This document shows positions 17,901 through 25,184 of a DNA stretch of 33,700 nucleotides, piece after piece. A model generated the notes under the pieces. That model ran no database searches and was not told the DNA's origin. It saw only the letters and a program-made list of their open reading frames with translations. Position 1 is the stretch's first letter. Every line of letters begins with the position of its first letter. Made by a program: the position numbers and the translations under genes. This DNA comes from Chryseobacterium sp. SSA4.19 (GTDB lineage Bacteria > Bacteroidota > Bacteroidia > Flavobacteriales > Weeksellaceae), in the NCBI RefSeq assembly GCF_022601875.1, contig NZ_JAKVIP010000033.1, forward strand, positions 1 to 33,700. Direction: 5' to 3'.

Positions 17901-17958
17901 CGCCCTGAAGAAAGACAGCCGCAATAACAGATCCTTTTAACAAGTAGTTATTAATCAT
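14917..17958 (-). CDS. T9SS-exported choice-of-anchor I family protein with Big_5 and Calx-beta domains
   Basis: A 1013-residue secreted modular protein. Signal peptide about 1-23 (ends LSAQ); an N-terminal beta-sandwich (about 25-198, TLIHYWNFNNN...); a Big_5 Ig-like domain after TPPTVTYLPANN (about 205-315); a Calx-beta domain (about 320-430, VNENAGNLAF...EEQQAEYFVVSLENPTGATISG); the choice-of-anchor I beta-propeller-like domain (about 437-920, with TANEGEPNDAYTIDPEGTVSIID and GPEPEGVALGTINGQTYAF); and a type A T9SS sorting domain at the end (FNIFPNPV...LYDISGKML...LSTGVYLVKT). Big_5 and Calx-beta domains bind calcium or give spacing. Enzymatic activity is not established for the central domain. 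Cleavage of the C-terminal domain and cell-surface attachment or release via the type IX system is expected. Confidence 0.9.
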   Translation of the reverse strand: MINNYLLKGSVIAAVFLQGALSAQTTLIHYWNFNNNASAAAITAPTSTLTGGSLNAITSGTTEIDFAGGTGQNFNIDNLNARNGDASGTHLRYNFPINGNLQFNLPTTGYNNIVVKFTTRRSGSGAGIQTWSYSTDGTTFQTYQTVNPQDANPQLITFDFSAIPGIANNPNFKLKVQFAAGSGGSVGNNRFDNFTVDGTASGGADTTPPTVTYLPANNTNNASTTVNPTLSFNENVRLTDNSAINDSNAQALVDFRLGNSAGAQIPFTTTFTNNKITLLPTAGLIPGQTYYLALKPNVVEDTSDNALTATTSTTFTTAGTSVSLDKNFIKVNENAGNLAFKINVSNPSASSVNVVVKPDPFSTADTNDFTLTSQTINITPSTTSYTINIPIIDDALEEQQAEYFVVSLENPTGATISGDNNATVYIIDNDKPAPVPSHQIQLNYIGSFDPSGNSNSSTEIVVHDPSTQRLFTISSITDVFDIINFNNPDAPAVINTINMAPYGGITSIAVKNGIIAAASPNSNPQQNGSVVFFDINGNFLKQLTVGALPDMITFSPDGTKVMTANEGEPNDAYTIDPEGTVSIIDISGGINNLTQANVTTLNFNAFDSQAAALAATGVRKVRTNNTLSQDLEPEYISISSDSQKAWITLQENNAMAEINLATKTVTGIWGLGKKDMSLPGNGFDASDNNGEVLIANWPVKAYYTPDGTQAFKVAGTNYLITANEGDEKDLSGFSERTTVGASAYALDPALFPNASILKASYNLGRFRVSNATGNTDGDADFEEISALGARSFSIFNADTKQIVYDSGDQFERYIAANHPLIFNADNESNTVKSRSRAKGPEPEGVALGTINGQTYAFITIERTGGVMVYNITDPNNPVFTDYKNSRMTSAFGGDNGPEGVIYIAPENTTTGKGYVVIANEISGTLSMYEVTQSPTLATGEIKTEKATFNIFPNPVTKGNISYFNRAQDYELYDISGKMLGKEKNALTIETSKLSTGVYLVKTSEGHVKRMIVK

Positions 17959-17980
17959 TTTTACTTACTTTAAGTTTATG

Positions 17981-17988
17981 CAAAAATG
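17981..17988 (-). promoter_or_regulatory. Near-consensus -7 box of the T9SS cargo gene
   Basis: CATTTTTG on the minus strand differs from TAnnTTTG at the first base only and ends 23 bases before the ATG at 17958. Confidence 0.35.
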
Positions 17989-18114
17989 AAGTTTCTGCCC
18001 GGTAAATATTTTAAGGTAATTTTAATAAATGATTAATAAATAGGTAATCATTACATCATATTAATGTAAAACGTTTAAGGTTAATTCTAAAGTACAGTTC
18101 AGGTTGCTTGATCG

Positions 18115-18267
18115 CTACTTTGATACGCGTCCTGAAAAATTCAGGTTTTTACCGGTTGATTTTCTTCCGTCCAGCGGATGTTTCTGCATATAAAAAAATC
18201 CTGAAACTGCAGTCAGAACCAGTAGGATAAAAGCAACCAGAAAAATTCTTTTTAACATTTCTTTCAT
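18115..18267 (-). CDS. 50-residue single-pass membrane micro-protein, coupled to the SDR gene
   Basis: A short ORF read directly from the minus strand: MKEMLKRIFLVAFILLVL, then TAVSGFFYMQKHPLDGRKS and a polar tail ending GRVSK. Residues 7-26 form one clear transmembrane helix behind a basic start, so an N-in orientation is likely. Its ATG overlaps the TGA of the upstream SDR gene (ATGA, 18264-18267), the classic layout for coupled translation. After the helix, the pattern QKHP-L-D-G...TG-x-x-L resembles, from memory, the N-terminus of Bacteroidetes membrane-anchored MBL-fold hydrolases (QHP-x-x-G-x-x-P-SG). It could therefore be the truncated remnant of such a gene rather than a functional micro-protein. 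An alternative start at 18258 removes three residues. Confidence 0.6.
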   Translation of the reverse strand: MKEMLKRIFLVAFILLVLTAVSGFFYMQKHPLDGRKSTGKNLNFSGRVSK

Positions 18268-18917
18268 ATCGCCAGGTTTTTAATGTCTTTAATTTCCAAT
18301 GTTGATACCGGGTATCCTTTTTGTACTGCATTGATCATTGCTTTACCCACTTCATGTAAAGTTAATGATTTTGATGGTAATATCATAGGAATGAGCCAAA
18401 TAAAAGGTTTAAAAAACCATTTTACATGTTCCTGTCCTTCAACAGGCTTCATAAAACCGGGCCGGAAGTTATACGCCGATCTGAATCCAAGCTTCCTTAA
18501 TGCATTTTCTGTTCTGCCTTTTACTCTTGCCCACATCTGTTTTCCGCTTTCCGTTTTGTCCGTATAGACTCCTGAAACATAATTAAACACCATGTCCGGG
18601 TTGTGGCTAAGTACGGCCTTCGCAAAATGCATTGTGGTATCATAAGTTACTTTGGTGTATTCTTCTTCATTCATTCCTATACTGCTTATTCCGGCACAGA
18701 AAAATACAGCATCATAGCCCTTAAAATTTTCATCATCCAGGTCGATCTTTAAAAAATCCGGTACGATATATTCTTTTAATTTAGCATGTTTTTTTCCTGA
18801 AGGTTTCCGGCTTACGCTCAGTACCTGAAAGATTTCCGGATTTTCAAGGCATTCCAACAAAACGCCTTCTCCCACCATTCCTGTGGCTCCGGTAAGGATT
18901 ATTTTAAGTGAGTTCAT
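18264..18917 (-). CDS. Atypical SDR / NAD(P)H-binding protein (HTATIP2-like)
   Basis: A 217-residue Rossmann-fold protein of the extended/atypical SDR group. The nucleotide loop TGATGMVG lies at residues 9-16, VFFCAG at 71-76, and a conserved NYVSGVYTD block at 112-120. The usual YxxxK pair appears as Trp129-x-x-x-Lys133 (MWARVKGRTE), so the catalytic Tyr is absent and classical dehydrogenase or epimerase chemistry is doubtful. A hydrophobic segment at 168-182 (FFKPFIWLIPMILPS) may touch the membrane. Such proteins are commonly annotated as NAD-dependent epimerases without known substrate. The gene overlaps the following 50-codon ORF by four bases, so the two products may work together. Confidence 0.85.
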   Translation of the reverse strand: MNSLKIILTGATGMVGEGVLLECLENPEIFQVLSVSRKPSGKKHAKLKEYIVPDFLKIDLDDENFKGYDAVFFCAGISSIGMNEEEYTKVTYDTTMHFAKAVLSHNPDMVFNYVSGVYTDKTESGKQMWARVKGRTENALRKLGFRSAYNFRPGFMKPVEGQEHVKWFFKPFIWLIPMILPSKSLTLHEVGKAMINAVQKGYPVSTLEIKDIKNLAI

Positions 18918-19227
18918 TTCTTTTATTATATTTTTACTGACGTTTCAAAAGATTTTTTACTTTATGTGGTGTCAAAAATGATACAATTGTATTAAATTCT
19001 TTTTTAATCCTTTAAACGCTTTTAAACTTTTTGAGGACAATATATATTTTCAGCTATTCCCAACACGATTGTTCAGGAACTGTTTCCGGGCTTCTGCTGA
19101 CATTTTTTCAAAAAGAATTTTTTGCTGCAATCCGGATTGGAAAGCAGGGTGATGAACTCATGAAAATTTTAATTAATTAAAAAAATAAGCCGATCAGAAC
19201 GACCGGCTTGCGAATGGGGATATCAGA
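18918..19227. other. 310-base gap between SDR and ppx genes
   Basis: Apart from the ppx terminator at its end (19181-19209), I see nothing firm. Short open frames occur on both strands between about 19060 and 19180 (17-35 codons), but none has a good start, a promoter box or recognisable sequence. Confidence 0.4.
19181..19209 (-). terminator. Rho-independent terminator of ppk1-ppx
   Basis: Nine-bp stem (19187-19195 with 19201-19209), one pair being U-G only in minus-strand RNA, which fixes its orientation. A U-run follows (A-run 19181-19185). Confidence 0.8.
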
Positions 19228-20112
19228 TTATTTCTTATCCTGCAGCTGATTGTAGATGTTATGGATAAGCCCGTCTGCAACGGATATTTTAGGAACAAAA
19301 ACCCTGTTGATTTCTGACCATGACATTACGTTGTTAAAAATTTTCAGGGCATGAACCAGTACATCCGCCCTGTCTTCACGAAGATTATATTTGGTCATCC
19401 TTTCATCAAGAGTAAGGTTATTCAGTTCTTTATGTACTTTTTTAAGGTGGGTAAGCGACATGGGTTTGCCGTCTTTGATCTTGCTCATAGAGAAGATCTT
19501 ATTGATGTTTCCTCCTGATCCGATCGCAACGATAGGCTTTTTACTGTTGATATTCTTTCTGATCTCTTCCTTCATATCTTTCCAGTTATCAGGGGTTACC
19601 AGATCATTGAGTAAACGGATGGTTCCTATATTAAAGGATTTTTCGTAGATCATAGTGCCGTTTTCATAGAAGGTAAGTTCAGTGGAACCGCCGCCGACGT
19701 CAATGTATAAATAGGCAAATTCTTTATCAAGGCCTTCAGCCACATGATTTTCATAAATTAAAGTCGCTTCTTCGTCACCGGAGATGATTTCGATATCAAT
19801 TCCCGAGGTGTTTTTTACCTCAGTAATGATGGCCTGTCCGTTTTCCGCATCACGCATGGCACTGGTAGCACAGGCTCTGTAATGTTCAACATGGTATATT
19901 TTCATCAGATCACTGAAAATCTTCATTGAATCGATGACCATTTTTTTTCTCTCTTCCCCGATTTTCCCTATAGTGAAAACATCCATTCCCAACCGTAAAG
20001 GAATTCTCAGAAGATTAAGTTTGATGAATTCCGGCTCTTTATTATTGACTTTTACTTCATTGATCAACAATCTGGCGGCATTGCTCCCTATGTCTATTGC
20101 TGCAATCCTCAT
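19228..20112 (-). CDS. ppx: Ppx/GppA family exopolyphosphatase
   Basis: A 294-residue Ppx/GppA phosphatase of the ASKHA fold. It removes terminal phosphate from polyphosphate and/or pppGpp. The first phosphate loop AAIDIGSNAARLLI (4-17), the CATSAMRDAENG block and the second loop YIDVGGGSTELTFY are all present. It is a short form, covering only the two ASKHA lobes without the C-terminal HD-like domain of E. coli Ppx. The start ATG overlaps the TGA of ppk1 by four bases, so synthesis and breakdown of polyphosphate are encoded as a coupled pair. The preference between polyphosphate and pppGpp cannot be told from sequence alone, but the partner favours polyphosphate. Confidence 0.92.
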   Translation of the reverse strand: MRIAAIDIGSNAARLLINEVKVNNKEPEFIKLNLLRIPLRLGMDVFTIGKIGEERKKMVIDSMKIFSDLMKIYHVEHYRACATSAMRDAENGQAIITEVKNTSGIDIEIISGDEEATLIYENHVAEGLDKEFAYLYIDVGGGSTELTFYENGTMIYEKSFNIGTIRLLNDLVTPDNWKDMKEEIRKNINSKKPIVAIGSGGNINKIFSMSKIKDGKPMSLTHLKKVHKELNNLTLDERMTKYNLREDRADVLVHALKIFNNVMSWSEINRVFVPKISVADGLIHNIYNQLQDKK

Positions 20113-22181
20113 TTCTTATTTGTTTTAGCTTTTAAATACCGGTATGTTTCAATCTGCGAGCGGCACTCTTCCTTATCATTGCTGACATACTGGTTGCTCA
20201 ATTTTTTGTCTAAAATACGGGCTTTTACATTATCTTTCAACTGTATGTCGAGAATATCTTTTAATTCTTTCTTTAAATTTTTATCTGTAATTTTCACGGC
20301 GGCTTCAATTCTGTAATCCAGGTTTCTGGTCATCCAGTCTGCAGAGGAAATATACAGGTCTTCTGCTCCTTTGTTGTAGAAATACATCACCCTGGCATGT
20401 TCCAGATATTCATCAACAATGCTGATGGCTTTTATCTTCTCCTTAAATTCTTTTTGGTTGATGGCACAGTAAATCCCTCTTACCACCATTCTTATATTTA
20501 CACCGGCTGTTGCAGCTTCATATAATTTTTCAATCAGTGCACGGTCGCTCACAGAATTGGCTTTGATAATCATTTCGGCATGTCTTCCCGCTTTGGCTTC
20601 CTCAATTTCCTTATCGATATAATGGACGATTTTTTCACGCATAAACTGTGGACAAACCAGCAGGTTTTTGCAGGTTTTCAAAACGGAAAGATAATCTTCT
20701 TTCGGCTTTTTAAGGACATTAAAGACTTTATTGATGTCTGCCATTATGCCACGGTCTGAAGTCATCACCAGATGATCTCCGTAAATCCGTGCTGTTTTTT
20801 CATTGAAATTTCCTGTGCTGATAAAGCCATACTGGATGGTTTTATTATGTGACCGTTTTTTAATAATACATAATTTAGCATGCACCTTTTTATTGGGAAG
20901 ACCTATGAGAACTGTAATTCCTTCAGGTTCAAGCATTTCTTTCCACTCCAGATTGGATTCTTCATCAAATCTTGCCTGAAGCTCAAGCATTACGGTCACC
21001 TCTTTTCCGTTTCTTGCTGCGTAAATCAGGGCATTGATAATTTTTGAGCTGCTTGCCAGACGGTATGCTGTAATCTGGATGGATTTTACTTCCGGGTCCA
21101 TGGCCGCTTCACGAAGCAGATCGATGACCGGATTGTATTTATGGTAAGGAAAACTCAGGAGAACATCGTTTTGTAAAATAACGTCGGTAACCCTCTCGCC
21201 ATGTTCAAAAGCAGGGTGTGTAAAGGAGCTTCTTTCCGCCGGCCTCTCATATTTCTCGAAGACATCCGGGAAATCCATGAAATGTTTAAAATTATGAATT
21301 TTCCCTCCCGGGATGATGCTGTCTTTTTTTGTGAGGTTCAGCTTCCGGATAAGCATTTCAAGAAGTGCCTTGTCAATATCTTTATCAAAAACAAAACGGG
21401 TCGGTTTTCCTTTTCTGCGGTTTTTCAGTCCTTTTTCAATTTTTTCTGCAAAATTGGTCCTGATATCATTATCCAGTTCCAGCTCGGCATCTTTAGTAAC
21501 CTTGAAAGCATTGGCAGAAAATTCATCGTATCCGAAATAAGAGAAAATATGCGGTAAGTTGAAGGTAATGACATCCTCCAGCAGCATGACATTTTTTTCT
21601 TCCGGATCTTCTGCAGGAAGCAGGACAAACCGCCCGACAAACCTTGACGGAATTTCTATAATAGCATAATTACTGGAATACAGCCATTCTTTTTTTCTCA
21701 TCGCCACACCCAGGTAAAGGCTTTTGTCCCTCATATAAGGCATAGGTGTATTTTCATGGAGAAGGATAGGGATCACATTGGATTCCACTACTTCATCAAA
21801 ATACCTTCTGACAAATTCTTTCTGCTTTGCATTCAGGTTTTTTGATGTTTTAATGAACACTTTATGTTCAGCCATTTCTACCTGGATCTTTTTCCAGGTC
21901 TTGTCAAAATTCTGCTGATGCGTCATGACAATGTCATTGATCTTCTGAAGGATTTTTGAAGGGGGCTGGTAAAATGATTCCGCAATTACTTTTTCTTTAA
22001 AATCCATAGCACGCTTTAATCCTGCTACCCGTACGCGGAAAAATTCATCCAGGTTATTTGAGAAGATTCCTAAAAACCGTATTCTCAGATGTAAAGGGAC
22101 CTTTTCGTCCATGGCCTCCTGCAGAACCCTTTCATTAAAGGCAAGCCATGTAATATCTCTCGGATTAAAGTGTAATGACAT
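20109..22181 (-). CDS. ppk1: Polyphosphate kinase 1
   Basis: A 690-residue polyphosphate kinase (PPK1) that reversibly moves the gamma-phosphate of ATP onto polyphosphate. All four domains are in order: N-terminal helical domain (FNPRDITWLAFNERVLQEA...FLGIFSNNLDEFFRVRVAG, 5-55), head domain, and two PLD-like catalytic domains. The autophosphorylated histidine is His434 in KKVHAKLCII, and the second active-site histidine is His595 in YLEHARVMYFYNKG. The polyP-binding TAYRLASSSKI block is at 371-381. Length is typical. It is the first gene of the ppk1-ppx operon and diverges from dnaK across 256 bases; a TATTTTTG box lies upstream at 22202. Confidence 0.97.
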   Translation of the reverse strand: MSLHFNPRDITWLAFNERVLQEAMDEKVPLHLRIRFLGIFSNNLDEFFRVRVAGLKRAMDFKEKVIAESFYQPPSKILQKINDIVMTHQQNFDKTWKKIQVEMAEHKVFIKTSKNLNAKQKEFVRRYFDEVVESNVIPILLHENTPMPYMRDKSLYLGVAMRKKEWLYSSNYAIIEIPSRFVGRFVLLPAEDPEEKNVMLLEDVITFNLPHIFSYFGYDEFSANAFKVTKDAELELDNDIRTNFAEKIEKGLKNRRKGKPTRFVFDKDIDKALLEMLIRKLNLTKKDSIIPGGKIHNFKHFMDFPDVFEKYERPAERSSFTHPAFEHGERVTDVILQNDVLLSFPYHKYNPVIDLLREAAMDPEVKSIQITAYRLASSSKIINALIYAARNGKEVTVMLELQARFDEESNLEWKEMLEPEGITVLIGLPNKKVHAKLCIIKKRSHNKTIQYGFISTGNFNEKTARIYGDHLVMTSDRGIMADINKVFNVLKKPKEDYLSVLKTCKNLLVCPQFMREKIVHYIDKEIEEAKAGRHAEMIIKANSVSDRALIEKLYEAATAGVNIRMVVRGIYCAINQKEFKEKIKAISIVDEYLEHARVMYFYNKGAEDLYISSADWMTRNLDYRIEAAVKITDKNLKKELKDILDIQLKDNVKARILDKKLSNQYVSNDKEECRSQIETYRYLKAKTNKK

Positions 22182-22201
22182 TCGTAGTTTTTATATTTTA
22201 T

Positions 22202-22209
22202 CAAAAATA
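22202..22209 (-). promoter_or_regulatory. -7 box of the ppk1-ppx operon
   Basis: TATTTTTG on the minus strand matches TAnnTTTG and ends 21 bases before the ATG at 22181. No TTG element at the usual distance is evident. Confidence 0.45.
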
Positions 22210-22384
22210 ATCATTCAACCTGTTCCCATCTCTATTTTTCAGGTTAAACTTTAATTAATTCTTCAGAAGTTTCGGCAGTTTAGACTGTCGTTAATGATAG
22301 TCGTGAGACATTTTTTAGGTGTGATTTATTTTTTAATCCTTTAGATTGTGTCATTTTGTCATAAAATTTTGAATGGTATAAATA

Positions 22385-22414
22385 TTGAGAAATTGAGAGT
22401 GTAAAATAAATTTT
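22385..22414 (+). promoter_or_regulatory. Candidate dnaK promoter
   Basis: TTG (22385-22387), 19-base spacer, TAAATTTT (22407-22414), one mismatch to TAnnTTTG, ending 24 bases before the ATG at 22438. No CIRCE element is present. Confidence 0.4.
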
Positions 22415-22437
22415 AAAACAGAAAAAATAAAAATATT

Positions 22438-24339
22438 ATGAGTAAAATAATTGGAATTGACTTAGGGACAACCAACTCTTGTGTTGCTGTAATGGAGGGT
22501 AAAGACCCTGTTGTAATCCCTAACGCAGAAGGTAAAAGAACAACACCTTCTATCGTAGCATTTACAGAAGACGGTGAAAGAAAGGTTGGAGATCCTGCCA
22601 AAAGACAGGCGGTTACCAACCCGAAGAAAACGGTATACTCGATCAAGAGATTTATCGGGACACACTTTAAAGAAGATGCGAAAGAAATTTCAAGAGTACC
22701 TTATGAAGTGGTTTCAGGACCTAACGATACGGTAAAAGTAAAAATCGACGACAGAGAATATACACCACAGGAAATTTCTGCCATGACACTTCAGAAAATG
22801 AAGAAAACGGCTGAAGATTACCTTGGCCAGGAAGTAACAAGAGCGGTAATTACGGTTCCTGCTTATTTCAACGATGCGCAAAGACAAGCGACTAAAGAAG
22901 CAGGCGAAATCGCAGGTCTTAAAGTAGAAAGGATCATTAACGAACCAACTGCTGCTGCATTAGCATATGGTTTGGATAAAAGCCATAAAGATCAGAAAAT
23001 TGCTGTTTATGACCTTGGTGGAGGTACTTTCGATATTTCAATCCTTGATTTGGGAGACGGTGTATTCGAAGTATTGTCTACGAACGGAGATACACACTTA
23101 GGAGGTGATGACTTTGATGATGTGATCATCAACTGGATGGCAGATGAATTCAAAGCTGAAGAAGGAGTAGATTTAAAATCTGATGCCATTGCTCTTCAAA
23201 GGTTAAAAGAAGCAGCTGAAAAAGCTAAGATCGAGTTGTCTTCTTCTCCTCAGACTGAAATTAACCTTCCTTATATTACTGCGACTGCTACAGGTCCTAA
23301 ACACTTGGTAAAAACTTTAACGAAAGCTAAATTTGAGCAGTTATCTGCAGACTTGGTAAGAAGATCCATGGATCCTGTTGCCAAAGCTTTAAAAGATGCA
23401 GGTTTGTCAACTTCTGATATCGATGAGGTAATCCTGGTAGGAGGTTCTACAAGAATCCCGATCATTCAGGAAGAAGTGGAAAAATTCTTCGGTAAAAAAC
23501 CGTCTAAAGGAGTTAACCCTGATGAGGTTGTAGCTATTGGTGCAGCGATCCAGGGAGGTGTATTGACCGGTGATGTGAAAGACGTATTGCTTCTTGATGT
23601 AACGCCACTTTCTTTAGGAATAGAAACCATGGGTTCTGTTTTCACTAAATTAATTGAAGCGAACACAACAATTCCGACTAAAAAATCTGAAGTGTTCTCT
23701 ACAGCTTCTGACAACCAGCCGGCTGTAAGCATCAGAGTAGGACAGGGGGAAAGACCTATGTTCAATGATAATAAGGAAATCGGCAGATTTGACCTTGCTG
23801 ATATCCCACCGGCACCAAGAGGAGTTCCTCAGATCGAAGTAACTTTCGATATTGATGCGAACGGTATCCTGAATGTTTCTGCTAAAGATAAAGGAACAGG
23901 TAAAGAACAGACGATTAAAATTCAGGCATCTTCAGGTCTTTCTGACGAAGAAATCGAAAGAATGAAAAAAGAAGCTCAGGAAAACTCTGCCGCCGATGCC
24001 AAGAAAAAAGAAGAAGTTGAAATCTTCAACAAAGCGGACGGATTGATCTTCCAGACTGAAAAGCAATTGAAAGAGTTTGGTGATAAATTATCTGCTGATA
24101 AAAAAGCAGCGATCGAATCAGCTCATTCAGAATTGAAAACCGCTTTCGAAGCGAAAAACGGAGAAGATGTAAAAGCGAAGACCGAAGCTTTGGATGCAGC
24201 ATGGATGGCCGCTTCAGAAGAGTTATATGCAGCAGGACAACAGCCGGGTGCTGATGCAGCAGGTACTCAGAATCCTGGAGGAAACAATGCAGGAGGTGCA
24301 GAGGATGTACAGGATGCAGATTTCGAAGAGGTCAAATAA
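22438..24339 (+). CDS. dnaK: Molecular chaperone DnaK (Hsp70)
   Basis: Full-length Hsp70 of 633 residues. The ATPase domain has GIDLGTTNSCVAVMEG (5-20), VTVPAYFNDAQRQATKEAG, YDLGGGTFDISIL and ILVGGSTRIP. The linker VLLLDVTPLSLGIET leads to the substrate-binding domain, followed by the helical lid and a C-terminal tail ending DADFEEVK, the J-protein-contacting acidic tail. It acts in the cytoplasm on unfolded and newly made proteins with DnaJ and GrpE, neither of which lies in this window, so dnaK stands alone here. It is closed by a very good terminator. It diverges from ppk1, so the two may share stress control, though no shared operator is proven. Confidence 0.98.
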   Translation: MSKIIGIDLGTTNSCVAVMEGKDPVVIPNAEGKRTTPSIVAFTEDGERKVGDPAKRQAVTNPKKTVYSIKRFIGTHFKEDAKEISRVPYEVVSGPNDTVKVKIDDREYTPQEISAMTLQKMKKTAEDYLGQEVTRAVITVPAYFNDAQRQATKEAGEIAGLKVERIINEPTAAALAYGLDKSHKDQKIAVYDLGGGTFDISILDLGDGVFEVLSTNGDTHLGGDDFDDVIINWMADEFKAEEGVDLKSDAIALQRLKEAAEKAKIELSSSPQTEINLPYITATATGPKHLVKTLTKAKFEQLSADLVRRSMDPVAKALKDAGLSTSDIDEVILVGGSTRIPIIQEEVEKFFGKKPSKGVNPDEVVAIGAAIQGGVLTGDVKDVLLLDVTPLSLGIETMGSVFTKLIEANTTIPTKKSEVFSTASDNQPAVSIRVGQGERPMFNDNKEIGRFDLADIPPAPRGVPQIEVTFDIDANGILNVSAKDKGTGKEQTIKIQASSGLSDEEIERMKKEAQENSAADAKKKEEVEIFNKADGLIFQTEKQLKEFGDKLSADKKAAIESAHSELKTAFEAKNGEDVKAKTEALDAAWMAASEELYAAGQQPGADAAGTQNPGGNNAGGAEDVQDADFEEVK

Positions 24340-24370
24340 TTATTCATTAAATACTATTAATAAAACATAT

Positions 24371-24410
24371 AAAACCGCTATAAACATTGTTTGTAGCGGT
24401 TTTTGTTTTG
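24371..24410 (+). terminator. Rho-independent terminator of dnaK
   Basis: A 15-bp stem (24371-24385 with 24389-24403, one U-G pair) with a 3-base loop, running into a U-rich tail with two U4 tracts. Confidence 0.9.
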
Positions 24411-24490
24411 TATAGTGCTTTACCATCTTATACTTTTTAATCCTTTAATCCATCATTCGCAAAATAAGTACAATCCCTACAGAAGCAATG

Positions 24491-24518
24491 AAACAAAAAC
24501 CGGAAGCAATTTCCGGTT
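24491..24518 (-). terminator. Rho-independent terminator of the 90-residue membrane protein gene
   Basis: Perfect 8-bp stem AACCGGAA/TTCCGGTT (24498-24505 and 24511-24518), followed on the minus strand by U-rich sequence. Confidence 0.75.
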
Positions 24519-24541
24519 CTATTTTATTATTGAATATTAGA

Positions 24542-24814
24542 TTACGCTGGTTTTTTCTTCACCAAGTTGATGACAGATACCAAAGTAAGAACACCGCCCA
24601 GGCCCAGTAAAAACAGCGCTGCAGAACTCCCGCCGATCTCGCTTCGGTTGTTTGCAGAAATTTGTTTGGCAGCTTCCTCCGCACTGGTTGCCGTTGTGGC
24701 AATTTCTATATTTTTCTGATTAACCGAGTCACCATCTCCCTGAAAATAAAGATAGCCGCCTATAGCTAAAGCAATTATACCAATGATCAATAATACCTGA
24801 GATTTGTTTTTCAT
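24542..24814 (-). CDS. Small two-helix membrane protein, uncharacterised
   Basis: A 90-residue protein started at MKNKSQVLLIIGIIALAIGG. A longer in-frame start at 24862 adds a non-signal-like stretch and runs over a palindrome, so the shorter form is preferred. Two transmembrane helices are visible: about 6-25, and about 63-82 (AALFLLGLGGVLTLVSVINL) followed by KKKPA. Between them lies a polar, Ala/Glu-rich loop of about 38 residues. The layout recalls small DUF-type membrane proteins, but I recognise no named family. A 15-bp palindrome (24843-24857) just upstream could be an operator. Single gene with its own terminator, convergent with dnaK. Confidence 0.7.
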   Translation of the reverse strand: MKNKSQVLLIIGIIALAIGGYLYFQGDGDSVNQKNIEIATTATSAEEAAKQISANNRSEIGGSSAALFLLGLGGVLTLVSVINLVKKKPA

Positions 24815-24974
24815 TATATGATTATTAAAGTTGATGTAAATTACTAAAAATTTTAGTGACATTTCTAATTGTATAGATTTTCTGGAATGATCACCTGTAA
24901 ATGCCCATCAATTTCACTGAATCAGTCATTCAGAAGAATTTTTATTTCATTTTCTATTGTACGGAACCGACTTA

Positions 24975-25091
24975 ATGGATATACACTTTATTTTCAATCA
25001 ATCTGCTGTTCAATTGCTTAGGAGTTTTGATAATTCTATTATGAATTTTTTACCAAGTTATATGAAACCGTTACCGATTTACGCAAAATGA
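24975..25091 (+). CDS. Possible 38-residue micro-ORF, doubtful
   Basis: Open frame beginning MDIHFIFNQSAVQLLRSF and ending PLPIYAK, with no recognisable motif. Read alone it could be chance. It gains some weight because a plus-strand terminator-like hairpin with U7 follows 30 bases after its stop (25122-25150), and dnaK upstream already has its own terminator. No exact TAnnTTTG box lies upstream. Confidence 0.2.
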   Translation: MDIHFIFNQSAVQLLRSFDNSIMNFLPSYMKPLPIYAK

Positions 25092-25121
25092 AAATAAGCA
25101 GGCAGAACTGATCATCAGAAA

Positions 25122-25150
25122 TCCCTGGGCGCCAGCGAGGGAATTTTTTT
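25122..25150 (+). terminator. Orphan plus-strand terminator-like hairpin
   Basis: GC-rich stem-loop (TCCC 25122-25125 with GGGA 25139-25142, plus an inner TGG/CCA stem with an asymmetric bulge) followed by U7 at 25144-25150. No recognised gene upstream needs it. Confidence 0.5.
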
Positions 25151-25175
25151 GTAACCGAAAATAGTAATATATTTG
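25149..25175 (+). promoter_or_regulatory. Promoter of the 212-residue gene, close to the start codon
   Basis: TTG (25149-25151), 16-base spacer, TATATTTG (25168-25175). The box ends only 10 bases before the ATG at 25185, which predicts an almost leaderless mRNA. Confidence 0.5.
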
Positions 25176-25184
25176 GCCTTTACT

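Larger units (their letters stand above)
24863..25184. other. About 320 bases without an assured gene
   Basis: This gap holds the doubtful 38-codon frame at 24975-25091, a plus-strand terminator-like hairpin at 25122-25150 and the promoter of the next gene. A small RNA ending at that terminator is an equally good reading. Confidence 0.4.

Noticed and set aside
18149..18331. 60-codon minus-strand frame overlapping the SDR 3' end
   Set aside because: Its residues lack structure, and another frame at the same place gives the coupled 50-codon membrane ORF.
19060..19180. Short open frames on both strands between SDR and ppx
   Set aside because: 17-35 codons, no start with promoter context and no recognisable sequence; compatible with chance.
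22182..22437. Searched for a CIRCE/HrcA operator before dnaK
   Set aside because: No TTAGCACTC-N9-GAGTGCTAA-like sequence; the only dyad (22283-22302) is imperfect and different.
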